A stretch of 64,000 bases of DNA. It comes from Falsirhodobacter sp. 20TX0035. Its GTDB lineage: Bacteria > Pseudomonadota > Alphaproteobacteria > Rhodobacterales > Rhodobacteraceae. The position numbers and the translations under genes are program-made. Positions 1 through 7,968 of the stretch are shown piece after piece (within the stretch, counting starts at the first letter, position 1; each line of letters starts with the position of its first letter). The DNA is taken from contig NZ_JAQMHV010000012.1 of NCBI RefSeq assembly GCF_028307215.1, positions 1 to 64,000 of the forward strand, read 5' to 3'. Under the pieces are notes generated by a model. That model was not told the origin of the DNA, made no database searches, and was given only the letters and a program-made list of their open reading frames with translations.

Positions 1-219
1 GGCAACTGCCATGACAACGCCGTCGCCGAAAGCTTCTTCAACCTGCTCAAGCGCGAACGGATCAGGCGCAGAACCTACCAGACACGCCACGACGCGAGGC
101 AGGACGTGTTCGATTACATCGAGATGTTCTACAACCCGAAGCGAAAGCACGTGAGAAACGGGATGCTGTCGCCCGCCGAGTTCGAGCGGCAGCAAATGAT
201 GAGACGTGAAGGCGTCTAA
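1..219 (+). CDS. IS3-family transposase (OrfB), C-terminal fragment
   Basis: The last 72 codons of the OrfB integrase-type transposase of an IS3 element; the 5' part lies before the window. The visible block CHDNAVAESFFNLLKRE is the conserved end of the rve catalytic core, with the glutamate of the DDE triad in AESFF. It is followed by the usual YNPKRKH and LSPAEFE segments, then TAA at 217-219. This end of the protein shows no frameshift, so the element could still be active. The full protein would be expressed from the IS by programmed frameshifting between OrfA and OrfB, which cannot be seen here. Confidence 0.93.
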   Translation, partial: GNCHDNAVAESFFNLLKRERIRRRTYQTRHDARQDVFDYIEMFYNPKRKHVRNGMLSPAEFERQQMMRREGV

Positions 220-237
220 GAAACTCGGGGCTATTCA
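1..237 (+). mobile_element. IS3-family insertion sequence, right end only
   Basis: The window opens inside an insertion sequence. The transposase stops at 219, and a short non-coding tail ends in GGGGCTATTCA (227-237). Read on the other strand this begins TGAATAGCCCC, resembling the TGA...CCCC termini of IS3-group elements. From 238 the sequence reads as nitrilase, so the boundary is placed at 237. The GCG at 238-240 may be one copy of a 3-bp target duplication. The left end is outside the window, so the duplication cannot be confirmed. Confidence 0.75.
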
Positions 238-908
238 GCGGAGGATCCCTTTCTTGCCGCCCTTCGCGCGGCGGCCCGCCGGCACCGGATGTGGATCCAG
301 ACCGGATCGACCCCGATGCGGGCCGGGGGGACGATCCTCGCTTTGTCAACCGCGCCCACCTGATCGACGCCGAAGGCGGGATCGTCGCGCGCTATGACAA
401 GATCCACCTGTTCGACGTCGCGCTGCCGGGCCAGACGGCCAGCCGCGAATCCGACCGCTACTCTCCGGGATCCGAGGCGGTGTTGGCGCCCACACCATGG
501 GGGCCGATGGCGCTGACCATCTGCTACGACCTGCGCTTTCCCCATCTTTACCGCCAGCACGCCAAAGCCGGCGCGCGGGTGATGCTGATCCCTTCGGCCT
601 TCGCCATGGCCACCGGAGAGGCGCATTGGGAGCTTCTGTGCCGCGCCCGCGCGGTGGAGAACGGCTGCTTCGTGATCGCCGCCGCACAGGAAGGCCGGCA
701 CGACGACGGCCGCAAGACCTGGGGCCGGTCGCTGGCGGTCGATCCATGGGGCCGCACGCTGGCCGATCTGGGCACGGGGGAAAAGATGGTCGTCCTTGAT
801 CTGGACCTTGGCCTTGTGGAGGCGACGTGCGCCGCGATTCCCTCCCTGGCCAACGAACGCCCCTACCGCTTCCGCGATCTGACCCGCGCGCCGGAGGGGA
901 GCGGGTAA
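238..908 (+). pseudogene. Carbon-nitrogen hydrolase (nitrilase/Nit family), 5'-truncated and frameshifted
   Basis: Remnant of a Nit1/Nit2-like amidase of the nitrilase superfamily. The catalytic Lys (RYDKIHLFDV) and Cys (ICYDLRFP) motifs are present. The N-terminal part with the catalytic Glu was lost where the IS3 element ends at 237. Two frames are needed to read it: 238-330 encodes AEDPFLAALRAAARRHRMWI and on to PMRAGG, and from about 331 the frame beginning DDPRFVNRAHL continues to the stop at 908. The switch is at the G run 325-330, which has six G; seven would restore the frame. A GTG at 291 could open the downstream frame, but that product would lack the Glu and cannot be an active nitrilase. 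Confidence 0.85.
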
Positions 909-976
909 GCCGGGGGGGGCGACGGCCCGCTTGCCACCGGCGGGCGGAAGGCGGAAGATGCTCCGGCAGAGGGAGC

Positions 977-1438
977 ATGTGCGTGAACGAAAACGAGATC
1001 CGATGGACCGACCCCGGGATGGGCCTGCCCATGGCGCTGTTGCGCGCGCGGGAGGCGGTTCTGGACGGCTTCCGCCCCCTGCTGAACGCCCATGACCTGA
1101 CCGAACAGCAATGGCGCGTGATGCGGCTGCTGGAGGAAGCGGGCACCGTCGACGCCTCGGCCCTCGCCCGCGGGACGGCGATCCTCGCGCCCTCGTTGAC
1201 GCGCATCCTGCGGACGCTGGAACGGCGCGGCGTGGTGGCGCTGGCGCGGGATCCGGGCGACGCGCGCCGCCAGCAGATCCGCCTGACCGATCAGGGCCGT
1301 GCCCTGACGGCCAAGATGACGTCGCAAAGCGCGGCCATCCATGCCGCGCTGGAAACGGCGCTCGGCGCAGCGCGGATAGACCGGCTTCTGGCGGAACTCG
1401 ACGCGTTGACGGCCCGGATCCGGCGGCCCGGTGCCTGA
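977..1438 (+). CDS. MarR-family regulator, HpaR-like
   Basis: A 153-residue winged-helix MarR regulator, probably cytoplasmic and dimeric. The helix-turn-helix and wing span roughly residues 45-110 (LTEQQWRVMRLLEEAG, LTRILRTLERRGVV, RDPGDARRQQIRLTDQG). The overall pattern resembles HpaR/HpcR regulators of homoprotocatechuate degradation, but no aromatic-catabolism genes are nearby, so the target is unknown. ATG at 977 sits only one base after the GGGAG at 971-975. GTG at 983 has a better 7-base spacing and may be the real start, giving 151 residues. The gene converges on the response regulator at 1445-1807. Confidence 0.85.
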   Translation: MCVNENEIRWTDPGMGLPMALLRAREAVLDGFRPLLNAHDLTEQQWRVMRLLEEAGTVDASALARGTAILAPSLTRILRTLERRGVVALARDPGDARRQQIRLTDQGRALTAKMTSQSAAIHAALETALGAARIDRLLAELDALTARIRRPGA

Positions 1439-1450
1439 CGGACGTCAGGC
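1433..1450. terminator. Short hairpin across the two convergent stop codons
   Basis: GCCTGACG GA CGTCAGGC is a perfect inverted repeat covering the stop of the MarR gene and the last codons of the response regulator on the other strand. It could act as a compact bidirectional terminator. There is no T run, so this is tentative. Confidence 0.35.
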
Positions 1451-1807
1451 GAAGCGGCGCACCTGATCCAGAACCTGCTCCTCAAGGTAAGGCTTGCCCA
1501 GGAACACCGCGCCTTCGGGCACCGCCGCCTGCGTGACGTGCCGGTGACCGGAGGTGACGATGACCCCGACCGGTGGCCAGCCGTCGCGCACCCGCGACGC
1601 CAGCCACAGCCCGTCCGGCCCCGGCCCCAGATCCACGTCGGTGAACACCACGCGGATCGAGGGGCAGGTTTCCAGGATGCGGATTGCCATTTCGGTGGAT
1701 CGGGCGCCGACTGCCTCAAACCCGGCGTCGTCCATCATGGCCAGGGCGGCCATTCGCAAAATCGGTTCGTCCTCGACCACGAGGATGGTGGGGGCGGGCA
1801 TGGGCAT
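1445..1807 (-). CDS. Single-domain response regulator (REC only)
   Basis: A 120-residue stand-alone CheY-like receiver. Acidic pocket residues E12 and D13, the phospho-acceptor D57 (VVFTDVDL), T85 and K105 (GKP) are all present, so it should be phosphorylatable. It has no output domain and must act through a protein partner or as a phosphate sink. It follows the HWE-type sensor kinase on the same strand with an 8-bp gap, so the two are almost certainly co-transcribed and form a cognate pair. FixJ-type REC proteins of this length are common beside HWE kinases in alphaproteobacteria. The physiological output cannot be read from this context. Confidence 0.9.
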   Translation of the reverse strand: MPMPAPTILVVEDEPILRMAALAMMDDAGFEAVGARSTEMAIRILETCPSIRVVFTDVDLGPGPDGLWLASRVRDGWPPVGVIVTSGHRHVTQAAVPEGAVFLGKPYLEEQVLDQVRRFA

Positions 1808-1815
1808 CTTCCTTG

Positions 1816-4653
1816 TCAGGCGCTCTGCAACTCGGACAGGGGGGCCCGGATCGTTGCAATGAACCCCGACGGCTCATAACTGAGTTCCACCCCGCCGGTT
1901 CCCGTCAGACCCATCTGGATCAGGCGCGAGCCGAAGCCCTTGCGGGTGGGGGGCCGCACCTCGGGACCGCCCGCCTCCTGCCAGACGAGGACGAGGTCAC
2001 GCTCCCCTTCGGCAACGTCCTCGATCTCCCACGCCAGAAGCAGGGTGCCGGCATCGGCCGACAGGCAGCCGTATTTCACGGCGTTGGTGGCCAGTTCGTG
2101 CAAAAGCATCGACAGGCTGAGGGTGCTGCGCGCCCCCAGTTCGATGTCCGGTCCGCCAAGGCGCAGCCGTTCGGGCCCCGCCAGCGTGGCGAGGGTGGAC
2201 TGGATGGTCTGGCGGATCGATCCCGCCTCCCAGTTGCGGTGCAGCAGCACGTCATGCGCCGCCGACAAAGCCTGCATCCGGCGCAGGAAATCCTGCAGCG
2301 CGGTCTGGTCGGTGGCCCCGCGCAGGGTCTGGCTGGCGACGGCCTGCACCATGGACAGGCTGTTCTTCAGCCGGTGCGACAGTTCGTGGTTCAGGACGGC
2401 CTGTTCCTTTTCCGCCCGCGCCGTGGCCAGCGCGGCATACAGGCGGTCGGCGACGCGGCGCATGAAATCGACCTCTCCGGCCGTCCAGTCGCGCGGCTCG
2501 GTCTGGTGCACGAAGAGCGCGCCCACCAGTTCGTCCTTGCGCATCTGCGGCACGCTGATCTGGGCGGCCACCGCCGCGGAATGATAGCTTCCGGCGTCCG
2601 CGGCCAGCCGGGCCTCCGCCTCGGCGTCGCACAGGACCAGCGGCTGGCCGGTTTCCAGCTGGGCCGTGGTCTTCTCGAACAGCGACAACTCGTAGCGGCC
2701 GTTCGCGCTTGGAACGCCGGGGGCCAGGCATTCCCCCGTCACGACGTAAAGGCCCGCCCGGCGGTCCACGACCGCATACCCCGCGCGCGAGGCGTCCAGC
2801 GTCCGCAGCACGAGGTGGCAGGCCGTTTCGATCATCTCCTCGGGGCGGGCGGCGTGGCGCACGCTGTTGCCCAGTTCCAGAAGCGCTTCCTGCCGAAGGG
2901 CCGCGATCTTCTTGTCGGTGATGTCCTGCACCGTGCCGCACATGGACCGGATATGGCCCGTGTCGTCCCGGATGTATTCCGCGCGCCGGGCGATCCAGCG
3001 CAGTTTGCCGTCGTCGGCGCGGCGGATGCGGTATTCCAGATCGGCGGGGGCCATCCCCTGCGGGTGGCGCGCGTCGCGGGATGCGGCCTCGCGATCCTCG
3101 GGCACCACGATGTCCTGGAACAGGCGGGTCGTGGTCTTGTCCAGCGGCGTCACGCCGAAGATGCGGAAGAATTCCGACGATCCGACCACCGTGCCGGTCG
3201 CAACCTCGATCTCGAAGGTGCCGATGCCACCCGCCTCTTGGGCCAGCCGCGACCGCTGTTCGGCGTCGCGCAGGGCCTGCGCGTCGTCCGCGCGTTCGCG
3301 CGCGACGGACAGAAAGCGCGCGATGGTCTGGAAGAAGGCCAACGTTTCGTCGTCGAAGGCCGGCAGTTCCACGCTTCCGAACGAGATGACGCCCACGGCC
3401 CGGTCGCGCACGCAGATCGGAAAGCCCGCGTAGGCCTGCATGCCGGTGATGCGGGCGATCTGGTGGCGCGGCTCCTCCGTTTTGGCCAGATCGGACAGGA
3501 CCACGGGTTCGGCGGTCTGCGCCACGATCCCGCACAGGGGCACGTCGAAGCTGACATGGCTCAGCGCCATGCGCGTCTCCTCCGTCACGCCCACTGAATG
3601 GCGCAGCAACAACTGCTCGTCCTCGGCGGCGATGTCGTAGACATAGCACTGTTCGAAGCCGATCGTGTCCGTGCCGCCTTCCAGAATGGGCCGCAGGGTC
3701 GATCCCGGATCGTCGGTGTTCAGAAGGGCGGCGGAGGCTTCGGACAACAGCGCCAGACGCTGCGCCTGCCGGCGGGCATGCGTCCGGTCGCGCAGGATCT
3801 TGACGTATCCGACATGCTGGCCCGCATCGTCCTTCAGCAGCATCATCTCGCCCAAAGCGAAGAAGCGCGAACCGTCCTTGCGCACGTGCCAGCGTTCATC
3901 GGCCCCGCGGCCCGTGGCCTTCGCGACCTCCATCTCAAGATCCGGGATGCCGACGCTGCGGTCGGCCGGATTGAAGATGATGTCGCCGGGCCGGCCGAGC
4001 ATCTCCGCCTCGCTCCACCCGAAGATGTTCCGCGCGCCCTGGTTCCAAGCCGTGACGTTGCCGTCCAGATCCAGCGACAGGATCGCGTAATCGACCGAAC
4101 TGTCGATGACCTGCCGGTGATGCGCCGACAGCCGCTGCGTCGCCGCCAGAGAGGCGCGCAGTTCCACCTGCGTCATCGCCTGCCGGGCCAGAAGACGCAG
4201 CGTCCGCACCTGATGGGCGTCCAGGTTGCGCGGTTTCCTGTCCAGGACGCAGACGGTGCCGATCGGCAACCCTTCGGGCGTTTTTAGAAGCGCCCCGGCA
4301 TAGAACCGCAAGCCCCCCGCCTGATGCACCAGTGGATTGCCTTCGAACCGCGGGTCCTGCAGGGCGTCGGGGACGATCATCATGTCCTCGCACAGGATGG
4401 CACGGGCGCAGAAGGCCGTGTCCAGCGGCGTTTCGCGCACGCCCAAGCCCACCTCGGCCTTGAAGAACTGCCGGCCGGTGTCGATGAAGTTCACCACGGC
4501 GATGGGGGTCTGGCACACCTCGGACGCGATGGCGGCGATGTCGTCGAAATCCTCCTCGCGCGGGGTGTCGAGGATGCCATAGCGATGCAGGGCCGCCGAC
4601 CGGGCCCGTTCGTCGAAGGAAAATGCGGGCACATCAACGGCGTCGGACGGCAT
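1816..4653 (-). CDS. Multi-domain sensor histidine kinase, HWE/HisKA_2 type (GAF-PAS-GAF-PAS-GAF)
   Basis: A 945-residue soluble sensor kinase with no membrane segments. Approximate order: GAF (20-165), PAS (175-295, WNQGARNIFGWSEAEM), GAF (300-455), PAS_3 (465-585), GAF (590-735), then the kinase core. The core has the HWE-type phosphorylation motif ELSHRLKN with H760 and an N-box LLHELATNAVKYG around 852-862. The GSRLIQMG segment replaces the usual G2 box, as in HisKA_2 kinases. Neither PAS domain shows the NCRFLQG motif of LOV photosensors, so light sensing is not supported. Presumably it phosphorylates the REC protein encoded 8 bp downstream. It is divergent from the phosphatase at 4817. 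Confidence 0.9.
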   Translation of the reverse strand: MPSDAVDVPAFSFDERARSAALHRYGILDTPREEDFDDIAAIASEVCQTPIAVVNFIDTGRQFFKAEVGLGVRETPLDTAFCARAILCEDMMIVPDALQDPRFEGNPLVHQAGGLRFYAGALLKTPEGLPIGTVCVLDRKPRNLDAHQVRTLRLLARQAMTQVELRASLAATQRLSAHHRQVIDSSVDYAILSLDLDGNVTAWNQGARNIFGWSEAEMLGRPGDIIFNPADRSVGIPDLEMEVAKATGRGADERWHVRKDGSRFFALGEMMLLKDDAGQHVGYVKILRDRTHARRQAQRLALLSEASAALLNTDDPGSTLRPILEGGTDTIGFEQCYVYDIAAEDEQLLLRHSVGVTEETRMALSHVSFDVPLCGIVAQTAEPVVLSDLAKTEEPRHQIARITGMQAYAGFPICVRDRAVGVISFGSVELPAFDDETLAFFQTIARFLSVARERADDAQALRDAEQRSRLAQEAGGIGTFEIEVATGTVVGSSEFFRIFGVTPLDKTTTRLFQDIVVPEDREAASRDARHPQGMAPADLEYRIRRADDGKLRWIARRAEYIRDDTGHIRSMCGTVQDITDKKIAALRQEALLELGNSVRHAARPEEMIETACHLVLRTLDASRAGYAVVDRRAGLYVVTGECLAPGVPSANGRYELSLFEKTTAQLETGQPLVLCDAEAEARLAADAGSYHSAAVAAQISVPQMRKDELVGALFVHQTEPRDWTAGEVDFMRRVADRLYAALATARAEKEQAVLNHELSHRLKNSLSMVQAVASQTLRGATDQTALQDFLRRMQALSAAHDVLLHRNWEAGSIRQTIQSTLATLAGPERLRLGGPDIELGARSTLSLSMLLHELATNAVKYGCLSADAGTLLLAWEIEDVAEGERDLVLVWQEAGGPEVRPPTRKGFGSRLIQMGLTGTGGVELSYEPSGFIATIRAPLSELQSA

Positions 4654-4816
4654 CGGTATCTCTGTTCTGCATCTCGGCCCTTTCTCTCACCTACCGGGGC
4701 CGGGGGCAAGTTCGCATGATGGGCGCCCCGCGAAGGGCCCGCGACCAATGGGCAGGTTGCATCCCGCCGCGAAACCCTCACAACGCAGGGGGAGCAACGC
4801 AAGGCGGACACACGAC

Positions 4817-6226
4817 ATGCAGACACTCGGCCCGGTCCTGTTCCTGGACGCCGCCACGCCCGACGGGCTTCACCTTGCGGCGCTGTTCCTGGGGCCGAAG
4901 GGGCAGCAGCCCCCGCCGGTGGTGACGGAGGATGGGACCAGCCCCGCGCTGCCCATCGCCGACTACGACCACGTGACCGTCTGGCGCGCGCGCTTCCACC
5001 TGCCGCCGCGCCCGTCGGGATACCGGTGGAACGGCACGACCTTTCCCGTGCAGGGCGATCTGTCCGGCCCCCTGCGCCTTGCCTACGTGTCGTGCAACGG
5101 AGAGGAGATCGGCGATCTGGGCCGCGAAGGGTCCGAGCGCAACGCCATGTGGGCAACGCTGGGGCGCGACCATCAGGCCGAGCCCTTCGCCCTGCTGCTG
5201 CACGGCGGCGATCAGGTCTATGCCGACGAGGCGACGGATGGCCATCCCCTGACCGAAGGCTGGCCGGACCACCTGCCGGACACTCCCTCGGCCGTCGCGC
5301 TGGCCGACCTGCGCCACCACCTGCGCGAACGCTTCATGGAGCGCTATGCGGCGCTGTACGCCGCCCCCGAATTTGCATGGGCCGTGGCGCGGATCCCGTC
5401 GCTGATGCAATGGGATGACCATGACATCTGCGACGGCTGGGGGTCCCTGCGCCGCAAGGCGACCGAATCCGCCATCGGCCGGACCCTGTTCGACGCCGCG
5501 CGCGAGGCCTTCCTGATCTTTCAGGCCGCCGCCCCCGAGGGCGACCTTCCCGCCCGCTTCGCCGACCCGTCCGGCGCCCATCTGGGATGGGAGGTGCGCG
5601 CGCCGGGCCTGCGCCTTTTGGCCCCGGACCTGCGGTCCGAGCGCACGCGCCACCGCATCATGGGCGACGGCGGTTGGGCCTTCATGGACGGGCAGGCGCC
5701 GCTGGACGGCGAAAAGTGCCTCCTGATGTCCAGCGTGCCGTTGCTGGGGCCGCGCCTGTCGCTGCTGGAAAGCGTGATGATGCTGGTCCCCCGGATGCAG
5801 CGGTTCGAGGATGACCTGCGCGACCAGTGGCAAAGCCACGCCCACCGCGCCGAATGGCAAAGGATGCTGCGGCGGATGGTGACGCTGGGGCCAGGTGGCG
5901 GCGACATCGCCGTTTTGTCCGGAGAGATCCATCTGGCCGGCCGCGGCACCATGCCCCTTGGGGATGGGGTCACGCTGAACCAGCTCGTGGCCTCCGGCAT
6001 CTCGCACCGCCCGCCGCCGAAGGGCTGGGCGCGGTTTCTGGGCGCGCTGTCCAGCCTGGGCGACGCGCCCCTGCCCGGCCACCCGATCCGCATCAGGCGC
6101 ATCCCGGGCCAGTTCGGCCGCTATGTCGCGCAACGCAACTACCTGACCCTGCGGCGCGAGCATGGCGCGTGGCAGGCGCAATGGCAGCTGGAGGAAAGCG
6201 GGACCTCCCCCGCCCTCCCCCTCTGA
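4817..6226 (+). CDS. PhoD-like (alkaline phosphatase D family) metallophosphatase
   Basis: A 469-residue protein of the PhoD-like metallophosphoesterase family. Metal-site motifs are visible: LLHGGDQVYADE at about 127-138, MQWDDHDICDGWG at about 199-211, and LSGEIHLAG near 373. Unlike Bacillus-type PhoD it has no twin-arginine or other signal peptide, so it is probably cytoplasmic and its substrate is uncertain. The start at 4817 was chosen because AAGGCGG lies at a suitable distance upstream and the N-terminus matches the family; an in-frame ATG at 4748 would add 23 atypical residues. It converges on aztD with 3 bp between stop codons. No Pho-regulon gene is adjacent. Confidence 0.85.
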   Translation: MQTLGPVLFLDAATPDGLHLAALFLGPKGQQPPPVVTEDGTSPALPIADYDHVTVWRARFHLPPRPSGYRWNGTTFPVQGDLSGPLRLAYVSCNGEEIGDLGREGSERNAMWATLGRDHQAEPFALLLHGGDQVYADEATDGHPLTEGWPDHLPDTPSAVALADLRHHLRERFMERYAALYAAPEFAWAVARIPSLMQWDDHDICDGWGSLRRKATESAIGRTLFDAAREAFLIFQAAAPEGDLPARFADPSGAHLGWEVRAPGLRLLAPDLRSERTRHRIMGDGGWAFMDGQAPLDGEKCLLMSSVPLLGPRLSLLESVMMLVPRMQRFEDDLRDQWQSHAHRAEWQRMLRRMVTLGPGGGDIAVLSGEIHLAGRGTMPLGDGVTLNQLVASGISHRPPPKGWARFLGALSSLGDAPLPGHPIRIRRIPGQFGRYVAQRNYLTLRREHGAWQAQWQLEESGTSPALPL

Positions 6227-6229
6227 CCT

Positions 6230-7438
6230 CTAGTGCTGCATCCCCGACCCGCCGACGGCGACGAGGTTGTAGGGCGTGCCCCCCACCGCGATGTCCTGCG
6301 TGACCTTCAGCGTGTCGCCGGCCACCACATGGACCATCCCGGCGGCCGGGTCGGTGACAAGGATCTGCCCGTCGGCCACGGCAAGGCGCGGGCGCGGGTC
6401 GTTCCAGTGGCCGTCCATCGGATAAGGGCCGGTCACGCGCCCGCCGTCCTCGAGCGCGGCCTTCAGGACGTTCAGGCGGTGCAGGGTCCCGTCCTCGGTC
6501 AGAACATAGGCGAACTGGGGCGCGGCCGGATCCAGCACGAAGTCCACCCGCCGGAACGGCAGCTTCACGAACTTGAAGTGCGGTTCGTCCTCGGGGTCCA
6601 CCACGACCACGCCATCGGCGCCGTAATTGCCCACGAAGACCTGCATCGCCCGTGCCCCCAAAAGCGTGCCGGTCGTCCCTTCGGGCCAGTCGGCGGGATA
6701 GGGCAGCAGGTTGAACTCCGGCGCCTCCCCCTCGCGCACGGTCAGCACGCCTTCCTTGCAGCCGGCGGCCAGATAGGCGCCCGACAGCGCCTCACCATGG
6801 ATGCCGGTGCAGGTGGCCAGATCCCCGGCCGCCGTGCCGTCCGCCGCAAAGGCCTGAAGGCCAAGGCGCGGCGGGGCGGCGTCCCCCTCCACCGGCGCGT
6901 CCGACGCGACGGAGGACAGGAACAGGTCGCCGAAGGGCAGTGCAAAGCCGTGATGGGCGCGGGCCTGCGGGAAACGGGTGGGCGTCACCGTGCCCTCGGC
7001 CAGCGCGGCGTCCGACAGGAACTCGGCATAGCCGCCCTTGTCATACTGGATGGAGGTGGTGCCCCCATGGGTGACGACATGGAACGGGCGCGGCCCCGTC
7101 AGGACCGCGTCCATCGCCGAAGGGTCCGACACCGACAGGTCCGAATGATCGCCATGCGACACAAGGCGCACGCCGCTGCGGATCAGGTTCACCTGATCGT
7201 CGTCTGACTGCACGGCCACCACCGCGGCGCCATTAGCGGCAGAATAGAGCTTTGCCTGACCCTTGGTGTCAAAGGTCCAGCGCGTGTCGGGATCGGCCAG
7301 ATCGAAGGCGGTGATCCGGGGCGCGGCGTGATCGCCCACGAACACGCGCCAGACAGACTGCGTGTCTTCGGCACAGGCGGGGCCGGCCAGGGCGGCGGCC
7401 AGCGCCGAGGCGGCCGTCAGAAGGCGGGTGTGGATCAT
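6230..7438 (-). CDS. aztD: Periplasmic zinc metallochaperone AztD
   Basis: A 402-residue protein with a Sec signal peptide (residues 1-22, cut near ACA-ED) and a beta-propeller-like body. VWRVFVGDHAAPRITAFDL, the LVSHGDHSDL histidine segment, HHGFALPFGDLFLSSV and the ATCTGIHGEA block match AztD as I know it. AztD is the periplasmic chaperone that hands zinc to AztC, the binding protein of the aztABC zinc importer. Start ATG at 7438 has GGAGG about 6 bases upstream and overlaps the preceding DUF6525 stop as ATGA, so translation is likely coupled. The transporter genes aztABC are not in this window. A Zur-like box precedes the pair. Confidence 0.85.
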   Translation of the reverse strand: MIHTRLLTAASALAAALAGPACAEDTQSVWRVFVGDHAAPRITAFDLADPDTRWTFDTKGQAKLYSAANGAAVVAVQSDDDQVNLIRSGVRLVSHGDHSDLSVSDPSAMDAVLTGPRPFHVVTHGGTTSIQYDKGGYAEFLSDAALAEGTVTPTRFPQARAHHGFALPFGDLFLSSVASDAPVEGDAAPPRLGLQAFAADGTAAGDLATCTGIHGEALSGAYLAAGCKEGVLTVREGEAPEFNLLPYPADWPEGTTGTLLGARAMQVFVGNYGADGVVVVDPEDEPHFKFVKLPFRRVDFVLDPAAPQFAYVLTEDGTLHRLNVLKAALEDGGRVTGPYPMDGHWNDPRPRLAVADGQILVTDPAAGMVHVVAGDTLKVTQDIAVGGTPYNLVAVGGSGMQH

Positions 7439-7713
7439 GGGTGTCCTCCGTTCGTTGGGTATTGCGTGCCCCAGATGCGGGGCGCGTCGCGGGCCAGAAG
7501 CCGCGCCTCGGCCTGGCAAAGGCAGGCGCGGGCGTGGTGGGGGCAGCCGCTTTCCTTCATCGCGCGCTGCCACAGGCGCAGGGCGGACGTGGCGCTCCAT
7601 GGAAGGGCGGCGTCGCGCAGCCAGTCGCGCAGATCCTGCGGAAGGCGGTCGAAGCGCGCCATCGGACTGGCCGAGGTTCGCCGTTTCAGGCTGGTGCACA
7701 GGTTGCGGCGCAT
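7435..7713 (-). CDS. DUF6525 family protein
   Basis: A 92-residue, arginine-rich cytoplasmic protein of unknown function. The pattern RFDRLPQDLRDWLRDAALPW, followed by a Trp- and Ala-rich helix, an AEARLLARDAP segment and a C-terminal WG..YP motif, matches the DUF6525 family that I associate with Rhodobacterales. Two cysteines (CPHHARACLC) with neighbouring histidines around residues 57-66 could bind metal; that is my inference. It is the first gene of a two-gene unit, its TGA overlapping the aztD ATG, and it starts 12 bases from the Zur-like palindrome. Co-expression with a zinc chaperone suggests a role in zinc limitation. Confidence 0.75.
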   Translation of the reverse strand: MRRNLCTSLKRRTSASPMARFDRLPQDLRDWLRDAALPWSATSALRLWQRAMKESGCPHHARACLCQAEARLLARDAPRIWGTQYPTNGGHP

Positions 7714-7724
7714 CCCACTCTCTA

Positions 7725-7739
7725 TGTTATGGTATCACG
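7725..7739 (-). promoter_or_regulatory. Candidate Zur box upstream of DUF6525-aztD
   Basis: TGTTATGGTATCACG matches the alphaproteobacterial Zur palindrome TGTTATnnTATAACA at all but two of the specified positions. It sits 12 bp from the DUF6525 start, where the promoter -10 region would lie, consistent with repression under zinc sufficiency. The same stretch, read on the minus strand, contains GTGATAAC and GTGATACC spaced 13 bp apart. The region is also much more A+T-rich than its surroundings. The motif is from memory, not from a matrix scan. Confidence 0.5.
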
Positions 7740-7968
7740 TTACGTTATCACTACGTGGCGGATCTGCGGACAGCAACCGGAAATTCCGCCCCGGAACTTC
7801 GCGCCCTGCCCGAAAACAAGGCGCCGATCCCCGCCGATGAGGAAGTTGCAGGCAGAAACGGCCGGGCTCCACCGGCCGCCCCGGCTTCGCTTGGTGGGTT
7901 GGGGAAGATGATCCTATCACCGGGAAACGGGCGGCATGAATGATCGCCGGAACAGCAGGGGTGGGGAC

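Noticed and set aside
206-397. 63-codon frame beginning inside the transposase end
   Set aside because: It crosses the IS boundary and reads Arg/Pro-rich nonsense; the nitrilase relic occupies this stretch in the other two frames.
1684-3597. Long open frame (637 codons) antisense to the HWE kinase
   Set aside because: It is a high-G+C shadow of the kinase gene: no family motifs, no ribosome site, and the opposite frame has full GAF/PAS/kinase signatures.
7860-7968. Sigma-54/NtrC promoter before urtA
   Set aside because: No GG-N10-GC element matching TGGCAC-N5-TTGC and no clear NtrC palindrome could be found by eye.
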